The notes under the pieces: model-generated | Seen by the model: only the letters and a program-made list of their open reading frames with translations | Told to the model about the DNA's origin: nothing | Databases searched by the model: none | Shown: positions 8,598-16,708 of the stretch, one piece after another | Layout of the letters: each line of letters begins with the position of its first letter | Position numbering within the stretch: the stretch's first letter is position 1 | Translations under genes and position numbers: made by a program | NCBI GenBank assembly: GCA_021373115.1 | Contig: JAJFTI010000020.1 | Coordinates: 120,370 to 184,369, forward strand | Direction: 5' to 3' | From: Eubacteriales bacterium | Lineage (GTDB): Bacteria > Bacillota > Clostridia > Christensenellales > CAG-138 | DNA: 64,000 bases

Positions 8598-10027
8598 GCG
8601 AGGTCTCCCGCCGCCTGACGCAGCAGTTTCTGCTTGAGATCGTAGAGGTTGTCCGAGAGATCGACCTTATAGGTATGCGGCATCATGAGACGTTTGTATT
8701 CATCCCACATGGAGGCGAGTTCGCGCTTGGCATAGGCGGCGATTTCGTGGATATCCGGACACTGGTAAACCTGCTTGCCGTCGATAAAAACCGGAACGAG
8801 TAGCTCCCGCGCGGTAAAATCCGTCAGCGTCATGCGCTTATAGGTTTGAATCGGGTCAAAGATGCGCAGCGGCCGGGAACAGTCGATTTCTTCGTTTTCT
8901 AACGAGATCAGATCCGCAATCGCCATATTGTCCTTATCGTACAGACGATATACCTTTTTAAAGCCAGGGTTGGTTACCTTTTCCGGATTGTCGGAAATCT
9001 TGATTTTTGGCACCAGTACGCCGTCCACGATTTCGCCGCTCATTTTATACACGCCGCCGAGCGCGGGATTGCTTTCGCTTGTGATTAACCGGGTACCAAC
9101 GCCCCAAACGCTGATGGTGGAGCCCTGCGTCTTCAGATCGCGAATGAGATACTCGTCCAGATCGCTGCTTGCCGCAATCTTCGCCTTGGGGAAGCCTGCT
9201 TCGTCGAGCATGGCGCGCGCTTTTTTACTCAAATAGGCAAGGTCGCCGCTGTCCAGGCGAATCCCGACGGGTTCGTGACCCGAGGCGCGGAGTTCCTGAA
9301 ATACGGTGATGGCGTTCGGAATTCCGCTGCGGAGCGTATCGTAGGTGTCTACGAGGAGCAGCGCGCTGTCCGGAAAGACGCGGGCGTAGGCGCGAAATGC
9401 GCTGATTTCATCCGGAAAGCTTTGCACCCAGCTGTGCGCGTGCGTTCCGGAAACGGGGATATCGAACATCTGGCCGGTGAGCACATTGCTGGTTGCGTTA
9501 CAGCCGCCAATAATCGCCGCGCGCGCGCCGTATATTGCCGCGTCTGGACCCTGTGCGCGGCGCAGGCCGAACTCGAGCACCGAATCACCCTGCGCGGCGT
9601 AGCAGATACGGCTGGCTTTGGTTGCGATCAGCGTTTGATGATTCACAAACGTCAGGATTGCCGTTTCAATGAGCTGTGCTTCCATAATTGGCGCACGGAC
9701 GCGGACGAGCGGCTCGTATGGAAAAACGACCGTGCCTTCGGGCATGGCGTAGAGTTCGCCGGTGAAGCGGAATGTTTTCAGGTATTCGAGAAAAGAATCG
9801 TCAAAGAGGCTGAGAGAACGCAGGTAAGTGATGTCGTCTTCGGAGAAATGGATTTCGTTAATGTAATTGACAACGCTTTCCGTACCCGCCATTAACGCAA
9901 AACCGATATCTTCCTTGGGACGGAAAAAGAGATCGAAGATTCCGGTATTCTTTCGCATGCCTTCCTTAAAGTATCCATACATCATGGTAAGCTGGTACAG
10001 GTCGGTCAGCATGGTTAAATTTCGCAT
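8594..10027 (-). CDS. pncB: Nicotinate phosphoribosyltransferase
   Basis: Makes nicotinate mononucleotide from nicotinate and PRPP, the first step of the Preiss-Handler NAD salvage route. The 477-residue protein has the family start MLTDLYQLTMMYGY, the GTHAHSWV motif containing the His that is phosphorylated in this family (about residue 210), and the phosphate-binding GIRLDSGDL and VWGVGTRL blocks. A near-perfect ribosome site AGGAGGTG stands eight bases ahead of ATG. It leads a two-gene unit with the overlapping lipoprotein gene. A strong -10 box lies on the minus strand at 10111-10116 and a nine-base inverted repeat flanks it, so regulation at this promoter is likely. Confidence 0.96.
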   Translation of the reverse strand: MRNLTMLTDLYQLTMMYGYFKEGMRKNTGIFDLFFRPKEDIGFALMAGTESVVNYINEIHFSEDDITYLRSLSLFDDSFLEYLKTFRFTGELYAMPEGTVVFPYEPLVRVRAPIMEAQLIETAILTFVNHQTLIATKASRICYAAQGDSVLEFGLRRAQGPDAAIYGARAAIIGGCNATSNVLTGQMFDIPVSGTHAHSWVQSFPDEISAFRAYARVFPDSALLLVDTYDTLRSGIPNAITVFQELRASGHEPVGIRLDSGDLAYLSKKARAMLDEAGFPKAKIAASSDLDEYLIRDLKTQGSTISVWGVGTRLITSESNPALGGVYKMSGEIVDGVLVPKIKISDNPEKVTNPGFKKVYRLYDKDNMAIADLISLENEEIDCSRPLRIFDPIQTYKRMTLTDFTARELLVPVFIDGKQVYQCPDIHEIAAYAKRELASMWDEYKRLMMPHTYKVDLSDNLYDLKQKLLRQAAGDLA

Positions 10028-10061
10028 GGGAATAGCACCTCCTAAAATCCGTTCGGGATGC

Positions 10062-10131
10062 CGTCTGAAGCAGAGACAAATCCAATCGGGAACGAAACGT
10101 AATTTTCTCTATTATAGCGCTTCTTCAGACG
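10062..10131. promoter_or_regulatory. pncB promoter flanked by a 9-base inverted repeat
   Basis: On the minus strand TATAAT occupies 10116-10111, with only a weak -35. CGTCTGAAG at 10062-10070 and its complement CTTCAGACG at 10123-10131 flank it: the distal copy covers the spacer and the proximal copy lies in the leader. Two such half-sites suit a looping repressor. The known Firmicute niacin repressor NiaR is a candidate but its site is not recognised here. Confidence 0.5.
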
Positions 10132-10281
10132 ATTAAAAAGAAAGAGAGCGATTGTTTTTGCGCAATAACGTGTCGAAGCCGAGAAGATACTGTGATTTAA
10201 AAGAAAAAAATCTTCCTTTTGAACGGCTGCCGTACCGCTCGGAAATCACGTTTTCAACAGCGATATTTCGGTTAAAAAGAA

Positions 10282-10310
10282 TTGACAATCTATTACCCTG
10301 CGGCTATAAT
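10282..10310 (+). promoter_or_regulatory. Consensus promoter of tRNA-Leu
   Basis: A perfect TTGACA (10282-10287), 17-base spacer and perfect TATAAT (10305-10310). The predicted start point is a few bases before the mature tRNA 5' end at 10321. This is the strongest-looking promoter in the window, as expected for a stable RNA. Confidence 0.93.
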
Positions 10311-10320
10311 TACAGGGTGC

Positions 10321-10403
10321 GCGGCAGTGCTGGAATTGGCAGACAGGCACGTTTGAGGGGCGTGTGCGCGAGCGTATGGGTTCAAGTCCCATCTGCCGCA
10401 CCA
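10321..10403 (+). tRNA. tRNA-Leu (anticodon GAG)
   Basis: Acceptor GCGGCAG pairs fully with CTGCCGC (10393-10399), discriminator A, and CCA is encoded. The anticodon stem CACGT/GCGTG encloses loop TTGAGGG, giving GAG, which reads CTC/CTT leucine codons. A long variable arm marks it as a type II tRNA and the T-loop TTCAAGT is standard. It is a single-gene transcript with its own promoter and terminator. Confidence 0.96.
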
Positions 10404-10408
10404 ACGAG

Positions 10409-10446
10409 AGATCAATTTTAATGCATGTATGTATTAAAGTTGATCT
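10409..10446 (+). terminator. Terminator of tRNA-Leu
   Basis: A 14-pair stem (10409-10422 with 10433-10446, one G-T pair) and ten-base loop, followed by TTTCTTTC. Confidence 0.85.
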
Positions 10447-10500
10447 TTCTTTCATAAAACGGTATTTTATCCGTTTTGCAAACGAAGAGAGAGGAATTGT

Positions 10501-11547
10501 ATGGCGGAAAGCAAAAACAATCGAGTCGTCTATCTGGACGTGCTGCGAACCGTAACGGTGTTTTCGATGATGTTGCTTCATGTTGCGACTTCAAAGTTCT
10601 ACACAATACCGGTCTCTTCCTTTGCCTGGCAAGTCTCCAATATTTACAATTGCTGCGTCCATTTTTGCGTTCCGGTTTTTTTTATGATATCCGGCGTGTT
10701 TATGCTCGATCCGGAAAGACCTCTAACGATGAAAAAGCTGTTTACGAAAAACATTTTAAGAATTGTGACGGCATATATTTTCTGGTCGCTGATTTATACG
10801 TTTTATATATATCTTTCTGCCGGCCAAACTTCGGCCAGAGAGATGTTTTTCTATTTCGTAAAGGGGCATTATCATCTTTGGTTTCTGTTTACGATTGTAA
10901 GTTTATATATTATAACGCCCTGTCTTAGAAAAATAACCGAAGATATCAGGATGCAGGGGTATTTTATCCTTCTTTTTGCATTCTTCTGTTTGCTGCTGAA
11001 TGCGCTGAAAGCGAATCATTTTTTAGACGCCCTTATCACGCCGGTTACGGATAGCCTGCACATCGATTTCGTAATCGGGTATACCGGATATTATATGCTG
11101 GGAAATTTCCTGTACCGGTCGGAAATCAGCAAACCGGTCAGGCTGATTCTATATGCGGCCGGAATCGCAAGTGCGTTGTTTACGATTATCAGTACAAGCA
11201 TATTGTCGCTTAACAGCGGCTCTTTCAATGCGTTTTGGAATAACTATCTGCTGCCGAACATCGCTGTCATAAGTGCGGCAATCTTTGTTTTCTTTCAGTA
11301 TGAGGTGGCAAGAATCAAATGGTCCGAAAGACAGCTGAGTGGAATTTATCTTCTCGCCAAGCTGTCCTTCGGCATGTATTTGGTTCATGATTTGTTTAAT
11401 GATCTTCTTTCCGCTCTTCATCTGACGATCCTCACCTACAATCCCATTTTTTCAATACCCGGAAACACTATTCTTGTTTTCGCGCTTAGTTTCGTCGTAT
11501 CCTATGCAATCAGCAAAGTCCCTTTGCTGAATAAATACATAATATAA
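10501..11547 (+). CDS. Acyltransferase-3 family membrane protein
   Basis: 348 residues, nearly all hydrophobic, with about ten predicted membrane segments. The family's start is clear: YLDVLRTVTVFSMMLLHV, with the Arg and His of the conserved R/H motif (His about residue 27), followed by FCVPVFFMISGVFML. Such proteins move acetyl or other acyl groups onto cell-surface sugars, or resemble WecH. A GAGAGGA site precedes the ATG. The gene is visibly AT-richer than its neighbours and uses more A/T-ending codons, and it directly follows a tRNA gene, a common landing place for acquired DNA; no integrase or att repeat is visible. The acceptor is unknown. Confidence 0.88.
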   Translation: MAESKNNRVVYLDVLRTVTVFSMMLLHVATSKFYTIPVSSFAWQVSNIYNCCVHFCVPVFFMISGVFMLDPERPLTMKKLFTKNILRIVTAYIFWSLIYTFYIYLSAGQTSAREMFFYFVKGHYHLWFLFTIVSLYIITPCLRKITEDIRMQGYFILLFAFFCLLLNALKANHFLDALITPVTDSLHIDFVIGYTGYYMLGNFLYRSEISKPVRLILYAAGIASALFTIISTSILSLNSGSFNAFWNNYLLPNIAVISAAIFVFFQYEVARIKWSERQLSGIYLLAKLSFGMYLVHDLFNDLLSALHLTILTYNPIFSIPGNTILVFALSFVVSYAISKVPLLNKYII

Positions 11548-11589
11548 TAAATCATCGGGTCGAAAATGTACGAAATCCGGGAGTGCTTT

Positions 11590-12471
11590 ATGTTTGAATT
11601 ACATCAGGTTACCGAGAGTGCCTACTATATCCAAAGCCCCGCGAAAGTCGGTGTAATACGCCTCAACGAAACGGACGTTTGCCTGATCGACAGCGGAAGC
11701 GACAAGGAGTCGGGACGAAAGGTCCGCCAGATATTGGATGCGAATCACTGGCGGTTAAAGGCAATTTACAGTACGCATTCCAATGCCGATCATATTGGCG
11801 GAAACAAGTATTTGCAGACGCAAACCGGATGCGATATCTTCGCGCCCGGGATCGAGCGGGATTTTTCCGTGCATCCGTTGCTGGAACCCTCCTTCCTGTA
11901 TGGAGGCTTTCCGCCGAAGGATTTGCGGCATAAGTTTTTGATGGCGCAGGAAAGCGACGTGAAACAACTGACGGAGGGCGACCTGCCGAAAGGTATAACA
12001 ATGATCCCGCTGCAAGGTCATTTTTTTGACATGACAGGCTTTCAGAGCACGGACGGGGCCGCTTTCCTGGCGGATTGCGTTTCCAGCAAAGAAACGCTGG
12101 ATAAATATCAGATCACGTTTATCTACGACGTAGCCGCCTATCTGGAAACGCTGGAGCGCATAAAGACGATGCGCGCGCGCGTTTACATCCCCGCGCATAC
12201 GGAGATTACGGACGATATTGCGCCGCTTGCGCAGAGGAACATCGACAAAGTCAACGAAATAGCAAACCGGATTCTGGATCTCTGCATTTCACCGGTCAAC
12301 TTCGAAGCGGTGCTGCAAAAACTGTTCCGCGCATATGAGCTGACGATGAGTTTTGAACAGTATGTACTCGTTGGCAGTACGGTGCGTTCCTACCTTGCGT
12401 GGCTGAAGGATATGGGACGAATGGATATTCGGTTCGAAGACGGGCAGCTGCTCTGGCAAACGAATTCATAA
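11590..12471 (+). CDS. MBL-fold metallo-hydrolase
   Basis: 293 residues from the ATG at 11590, supported by GGGAG seven bases upstream; an upstream ATG at 11566 has no ribosome site. The metallo-beta-lactamase motif reads THSNADHIGG, with Asn in place of the second His of HxHxDH. Later ligands appear as LQGHFFD (His), FLADCVSS (Asp) and IPAHTEI (His). The C-terminal 80 residues form a helical region, possibly a winged helix as in LACTB2-type proteins. The substrate is unknown; members hydrolyse thioesters, phosphodiesters or glyoxalase-type substrates. It follows the acyltransferase by about 40 bases on the same strand and may share its message. Confidence 0.85.
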   Translation: MFELHQVTESAYYIQSPAKVGVIRLNETDVCLIDSGSDKESGRKVRQILDANHWRLKAIYSTHSNADHIGGNKYLQTQTGCDIFAPGIERDFSVHPLLEPSFLYGGFPPKDLRHKFLMAQESDVKQLTEGDLPKGITMIPLQGHFFDMTGFQSTDGAAFLADCVSSKETLDKYQITFIYDVAAYLETLERIKTMRARVYIPAHTEITDDIAPLAQRNIDKVNEIANRILDLCISPVNFEAVLQKLFRAYELTMSFEQYVLVGSTVRSYLAWLKDMGRMDIRFEDGQLLWQTNS

Positions 12472-12663
12472 AAATATATTCTCTCATAGTAAGCAATATG
12501 ATACTATAGAGTTATAAAACAGATTCATTTCTTGTGTTGATAAAACCGCAGACGCTACCGCGGCCAACGTTTGCGTTGACGGAGAAAACGCCATACCGGA
12601 ACAAGGCGATACGAACACCGTCAGTAGGGGGGCTGTCGTTTTAAACAACAGAAAGGAGCTAAT
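12472..12663 (+). other. 192-base leader with small hairpins, no known riboswitch seen
   Basis: The stretch before the large lipoprotein holds CAACG-TTTG-CGTTG and, just ahead of the ribosome site, an imperfect 19-base palindrome at 12633-12651. I compared it by eye with common riboswitch cores and recognise none. It may simply be an untranslated leader. Confidence 0.35.
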
Positions 12664-13941
12664 ATGAACACTCAAAAACGTATCCTGTTCATCGCCATTG
12701 CCGCGCTGGTGGCTGTTTGCTCGTTCGGATGCAGCTTTAGCGTTACCACGGCGAAGATCGCCGATGCGATCATGACCGATTCGATTGATGCGAACGGAAT
12801 GCCGGGCAATACGGTTACCTACTATCCCTCGAACGCGGATATGCTCTATACCTCCGCCAAGATTTTAAACGCTCCGGACAATACAAAGATTCGAATCGTA
12901 TGGATCTATGCCACAGATAACGATACGTTCGATGAGATCACGCTGGACAGCGGGGATATCTCCGACCGATATATTTACTCCTCCTTTGAGCCGAGTTCTG
13001 CGCTGCCGGAGGGTGATTATGAGGTGCAGTATTTCGTAGGCGAACGGACAAAGCCGGATGCGACGGTGAAGTTTCGCGTAACGGCGGCGGAAACGAAGGA
13101 AACGGTCGATACGACGGGCGCTTATGTGGAAGATGTTCACATGACCTCCGGCTTCGACTCGGAAGGGGTTCCGCTGGATACGATCGACACCGTAGCGCCT
13201 ACCGGAACCTGGTATGTTTCCGCCGTTCTGCGTAACACGCAGTCGGATACGATCGTTCATTATGTCTGGTACGATACCGAAGATAATGTAATTGACGAAT
13301 ATGATTTTGATCCGGAAGGGGCAACGGACGTCTATATCAGCGGCACGATGGAGCTGACAACGATTGCACCGGAAGGCGAGTATTGGGTTGAAATCTATCT
13401 GGACGATGGGTCGGAACCGGCCGCGCAAATCAGCTTTACCGTCAGCAACGTTGCGGCGGAATCCACGGCGAATCTCGGCGATTTTACCTCGTATACCATG
13501 CAGGACGGGGGATTCAAGGTAAGCTATCCTTCCAGCTGGGAGAGCATCGAGGTAAAGGAAAGCAACTCCGTCGTATTTTTCCCTGCTGAATATACAATCG
13601 ACAACGAAAGTGATGTAAACGCCGTCATCATCGTTGCGCTCAAAGATTATGTGGACGGCTACACACTGGAGGATTTTCAGCAAGCCTGGATCAAGAGCAC
13701 GGAAGAAAGCGGACATGATCAATATGTCAACGTAAGCAGCACCATCGATTCGGTGAACGGCAGGGACATGGCGATCTACGAATACAGTTATTCCAGGAAC
13801 GGCTACGACCTCTATACCATGGATTTCATGACGATCGAAGGGGCGGATGCATATGTAATTACATTCACCGCGACGATGGATGAACTGGAAACGCTGTACC
13901 CGTATGTAGAGCAAATCGTCCTTTCGTTTGATCTTTTATAA
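12664..13941 (+). CDS. Lipoprotein with two tandem beta-domains and a PsbP-like C-terminus
   Basis: 425 residues after an AAGGAG site. A signal segment (residues 5-22) ends in SFGC, a relaxed lipobox with Cys 23. Residues about 40-140 and 145-255 are two copies of the same beta-rich unit: both run from a D-x-x-G-x-P start through a VWxxxTxDNxxDE-like strand to a PEGxYxVxxxxxD turn and a final FxVT/S strand. They resemble Ig-like modules. The last 150 residues begin FKVSYPSSWE and look like the PsbP/DUF1795 fold found in many clostridial lipoproteins. It is monocistronic with a strong terminator. The role is unknown; ligand or wall contact on the cell surface is a guess. Confidence 0.82.
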   Translation: MNTQKRILFIAIAALVAVCSFGCSFSVTTAKIADAIMTDSIDANGMPGNTVTYYPSNADMLYTSAKILNAPDNTKIRIVWIYATDNDTFDEITLDSGDISDRYIYSSFEPSSALPEGDYEVQYFVGERTKPDATVKFRVTAAETKETVDTTGAYVEDVHMTSGFDSEGVPLDTIDTVAPTGTWYVSAVLRNTQSDTIVHYVWYDTEDNVIDEYDFDPEGATDVYISGTMELTTIAPEGEYWVEIYLDDGSEPAAQISFTVSNVAAESTANLGDFTSYTMQDGGFKVSYPSSWESIEVKESNSVVFFPAEYTIDNESDVNAVIIVALKDYVDGYTLEDFQQAWIKSTEESGHDQYVNVSSTIDSVNGRDMAIYEYSYSRNGYDLYTMDFMTIEGADAYVITFTATMDELETLYPYVEQIVLSFDLL

Positions 13942-13961
13942 ACGGTTGCTTTACGCCGAAC

Positions 13962-13996
13962 GCCGCCCCCGCTGTGTTTGATACAGTGAGGGCGGC
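13962..13996 (+). terminator. Terminator after the large lipoprotein
   Basis: GCCGCCC..CGCTGT (13962-13975) pairs with ACAGTG..GGGCGGC (13983-13996), followed by six T. Confidence 0.9.
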
Positions 13997-14089
13997 TTTT
14001 TTCTATACCGCATTGCAGCCCTTGGGATTGGACAAAGGAATGCGATCTATGCTATGATTCGGAAAGGAAATGAATGGAAAGAGCATGAA

Positions 14090-14551
14090 ATGACGATTGA
14101 TCAAAAAGGCGCTTTGGCAAAAGCATATTTCGAAGAAGGGTACAATTGCGCGCAGTCGGTGCTGCTGGCATACTGCGAGGAAACGGGGCTGGAAAAGAAG
14201 CAGGCGGCAAGACTCGCCTCCACGTTTGGCGGAGGAATGGGAAAGCTGCGCGAGGTCTGCGGAGCCGTGAGCGCTATGTTTCTGGTGCTGGGAATGACCG
14301 GCGGTTACGACGACCCCAAAGCGAAAGAAGAGAAAGCGGCTTTGTATGACCGCGTTCAAAAACTGGCCGAAGCATTCAAGGCCGAACACCACTCAATCAT
14401 TTGCCGCGACCTGCTGATTGGCATGGAAACGTCTTCGGGCAGCGCGCCGGAGGAACGGACGCAAGCGTATTATGAACGGCGGCCTTGCGGATGTTACGTG
14501 GAGAGCGCGGCGAGGATCCTCGCGCGCGAGATAGGCCTGCCGGAAGCATAA
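14090..14551 (+). CDS. C_GCAxxG_C_C family redox-type protein
   Basis: 153 residues from the ATG at 14090, with a GGAAAGAG site upstream. It has the complete cysteine pattern of the family: YNCAQSV (Cys near residue 20), GMGKLREVCGAVSA (near 57), IICRDLL (near 105) and RRPCGCYVESAARIL (near 133). These spaced cysteines suggest a metal or redox centre. Members are widespread in anaerobes and of unproven function. It is followed after 27 bases by the DUF4364 gene on the same strand, so the two may share a message. Confidence 0.9.
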   Translation: MTIDQKGALAKAYFEEGYNCAQSVLLAYCEETGLEKKQAARLASTFGGGMGKLREVCGAVSAMFLVLGMTGGYDDPKAKEEKAALYDRVQKLAEAFKAEHHSIICRDLLIGMETSSGSAPEERTQAYYERRPCGCYVESAARILAREIGLPEA

Positions 14552-14578
14552 ACAGGGTTTTTTGGATACGGAGGCTAT

Positions 14579-15115
14579 ATGCCGATATTCGCGCAGGGCG
14601 TGACCAAAAATAAATTAACCATTCTTTATACGATTCACGCGTCAAAGGTGGATATCACACGTGAGCAGTTGTATCGCGTTATGGTGGAAAACGACGTGAT
14701 GAGTTATTTTGACTACCAGAACTGCATGCACGAGCTGGAAGAGGATGCGTTTATCGCCGCCGTTCCGCGCGCGTTTGGGCAGACATACCGTGTATCCATA
14801 CGCGGGGCGGACGCGCTGGATCAGTTTGTGGAAAGCCTGCCGGTCTCGCTGCGGGAGCGGCTGGATCGATACGCGCGCGAACACCGGGAAGAGATGCTGC
14901 TGCAAACGCAGATTGTTTCGGATATGGAGGAACTGCCGTCCGGCGGATACATTGTTCGGCTGCGTGCGCTGGAACAAAGCGCGACGGTTATGGAGCTGTC
15001 GATTCGTGTTGCCACGCGGGACATGGCGCAGCGCATGCGCGCCAACTGGGAGCATGATTCCGAATCGCTTTATGCCTATTTGTTGACGGTCTTACTGAAA
15101 GGCGAACAGGTTTAG
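14579..15115 (+). CDS. DUF4364 family winged-helix protein
   Basis: 178 residues after a GGAGG site. The N-terminal 65 residues have the winged-helix look (TKNKLTILYTIHASKVDITREQL, a turn, then a wing with YRVSIRG), and the C-terminal part is a beta-rich domain ending in LLTVLLKGEQV. This is the layout of DUF4364, a clostridial family of likely transcription factors. No target is obvious; the neighbouring cysteine-rich protein could be in its regulon. It ends at a palindromic terminator shared with rpe. Confidence 0.85.
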   Translation: MPIFAQGVTKNKLTILYTIHASKVDITREQLYRVMVENDVMSYFDYQNCMHELEEDAFIAAVPRAFGQTYRVSIRGADALDQFVESLPVSLRERLDRYAREHREEMLLQTQIVSDMEELPSGGYIVRLRALEQSATVMELSIRVATRDMAQRMRANWEHDSESLYAYLLTVLLKGEQV

Positions 15116-15147
15116 CAAATCAAATTGCGATTTACATACGATAAAAA

Positions 15148-15169
15148 ATGAGCCGCTTAAGCGGCTCAT
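15148..15169. terminator. Bidirectional palindromic terminator between DUF4364 and rpe
   Basis: A perfect palindrome: ATGAGCCGC, TTAA, GCGGCTCAT. Read on the minus strand it is followed by TTTTTTAT, a proper tail for the long rpe operon; the plus-strand tail is poor. Confidence 0.85.
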
Positions 15170-15188
15170 CTCTATCGTACGATTCAGG

Positions 15189-15839
15189 CTATTTTCCGCA
15201 GCGCAGCTGGCGAATCATGTCCGCCGGGTCGCCGGCGCGAAACACCGCGCTTCCGGCAACCAGAACCGTCGCGCCCGCGTCGATGCAGCGCTTGGCCGTT
15301 TCCGGATTTACGCCGCCGTCCACCTCGATCTCTGTTGAAAGATTCGCGCGATCAATCATTTGGCGCAGTTCCGCAATTTTTCCGAGCGATTCCGGTATGA
15401 ACTGCTGGCCGCCGAATCCGGGATTGACGGACATGACCAGCACAAGATCACAGTAGGGCAATACCTCTTTCACCGCGACCGCGGGCGTGCCGGGATTGAG
15501 CACGACACCCGCCTGGCATCCGCCTTCATGAATCTGCTGCAGAGCGCGGTGCAGGTGCTTTTCCGCTTCCGCGTGAATTGTAATGATGTTTGCTCCGGCT
15601 TGAATAAACCACGGCACAAAGCGCGAAGGTTCTTCCACCATCAGGTGCACATCGATGGGGAGCGTTGTTTTCGGGCGGATCGTTGCACAAATTTGCGGTC
15701 CGAAGGACATGTTTGGCACGAAGTGCCCGTCCATCACGTCAAAATGTACCCAATCCGCCTGCCAGCCGGCAAGCGATTCGATATCGCGGCCAAGATGGTT
15801 AAAATCAGCGGACAGGATGGATGGTGCAATCTTAATCAT
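15189..15839 (-). CDS. rpe: Ribulose-phosphate 3-epimerase
   Basis: Interconverts ribulose-5-phosphate and xylulose-5-phosphate in the pentose phosphate pathway. 216 residues, the usual length. Family blocks are intact: IAPSILSADF with the catalytic Asp/Ser area, HFDVMDGHFVPN (metal His/Asp), DVHLMVEEP, VMSVNPGFGGQ and EVDGGVNPETA. Its start overlaps the rsgA stop by eight bases, and it closes the def-to-rpe operon, a gene order seen throughout Bacillota. Confidence 0.97.
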   Translation of the reverse strand: MIKIAPSILSADFNHLGRDIESLAGWQADWVHFDVMDGHFVPNMSFGPQICATIRPKTTLPIDVHLMVEEPSRFVPWFIQAGANIITIHAEAEKHLHRALQQIHEGGCQAGVVLNPGTPAVAVKEVLPYCDLVLVMSVNPGFGGQQFIPESLGKIAELRQMIDRANLSTEIEVDGGVNPETAKRCIDAGATVLVAGSAVFRAGDPADMIRQLRCGK

Positions 15840-16704
15840 AGCGGTGTTTTCTCCTTTGTTCGATTTCCTGCGACAACTCTATATAGCGTTCATAACGCGC
15901 GTGCGTTAATTTTCCGGAATCCAACAGCATTTTCACCGCGCAGTCCGGTTCTTTGATATGGCGGCAGCCGGCGAAACGGCAGTGTTCATAGGTACCCTGA
16001 AATTCCGGCCACGCGGCGTTGAGCGCATCCTGTGAAATTTCTTCCAGTTCAAAAAGTGAAAATCCTGGCGTGTCCAGAACCGCGCCGCCCAGAAGCGGCC
16101 ATAGCTCCGCCTGCCGTGTTGTGTGGCGCCCGCGATCGGTTCTTTTTGCCAGATCCCCGGTTTCCAATGAAAGTTCGGGAAACAATGCGTTGAGCAGGGA
16201 CGATTTTCCAACGGCGGACTGTCCGGCAAAGGCGGAGATGCGTCCGCTCAGTGCGGCTTTCAGCGATTTGAGCTCCTCGCCGGTCCGGGATGAAACAAGA
16301 AGCGTTGGAAACACCGCATAGTCCGCTTCGAATTCGGAGACGATCGAATCGTCCGCCATATCGATTTTATTCAATACCAGCAGAGGGGAAACGCCAAGCA
16401 GATGCGCCTGCAGCAGGAGCTTGTCGGTCAGGATCCAGTCCGGTTTCGGGACGCTTGCGGAAATGACGATAACGAGCTGATCGATGTTGGACACAGGGGG
16501 ACGAAGCAGCGCGTTCTTTCGGGGCAGCAGATCATCAATGGAAGCAAAACCCGTTTCCGGACTGGAAATCTCGACCAAATCGCCTACCATGGGAATGATA
16601 TGCTCGTTACGAAAACGACCGCGCGCTTTGCAGGTGACGACCGACCGGTCTTGCAGTAAAACTTCGTAAAAACCGCCGACACCCTTGATGATGCGACCCT
16701 GCAT
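15832..16704 (-). CDS. rsgA: Ribosome small-subunit GTPase A
   Basis: A circularly permuted GTPase that helps 30S subunit maturation. 290 residues: OB-fold N-terminus (about 1-65), then NKID (G4, near 120), P-loop GQSAVGKSSLLN (G1, near 170), DTPGF (G3, near 217) and a C-terminal zinc site with C-x4-C-x-H-x5-C spacing (EHCRFAGCRHIKEPDC). It starts four bases after the PASTA-kinase stop; RsgA is a known phosphorylation target of such kinases in B. subtilis, so the order prpC-prkC-rsgA is functionally meaningful. Confidence 0.97.
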   Translation of the reverse strand: MQGRIIKGVGGFYEVLLQDRSVVTCKARGRFRNEHIIPMVGDLVEISSPETGFASIDDLLPRKNALLRPPVSNIDQLVIVISASVPKPDWILTDKLLLQAHLLGVSPLLVLNKIDMADDSIVSEFEADYAVFPTLLVSSRTGEELKSLKAALSGRISAFAGQSAVGKSSLLNALFPELSLETGDLAKRTDRGRHTTRQAELWPLLGGAVLDTPGFSLFELEEISQDALNAAWPEFQGTYEHCRFAGCRHIKEPDCAVKMLLDSGKLTHARYERYIELSQEIEQRRKHRYD

Positions 16705-16708
16705 ACCG

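Noticed and set aside
12472..12663. Riboswitch before the large lipoprotein
   Set aside because: Short hairpins are present but none of the common riboswitch cores could be recognised.
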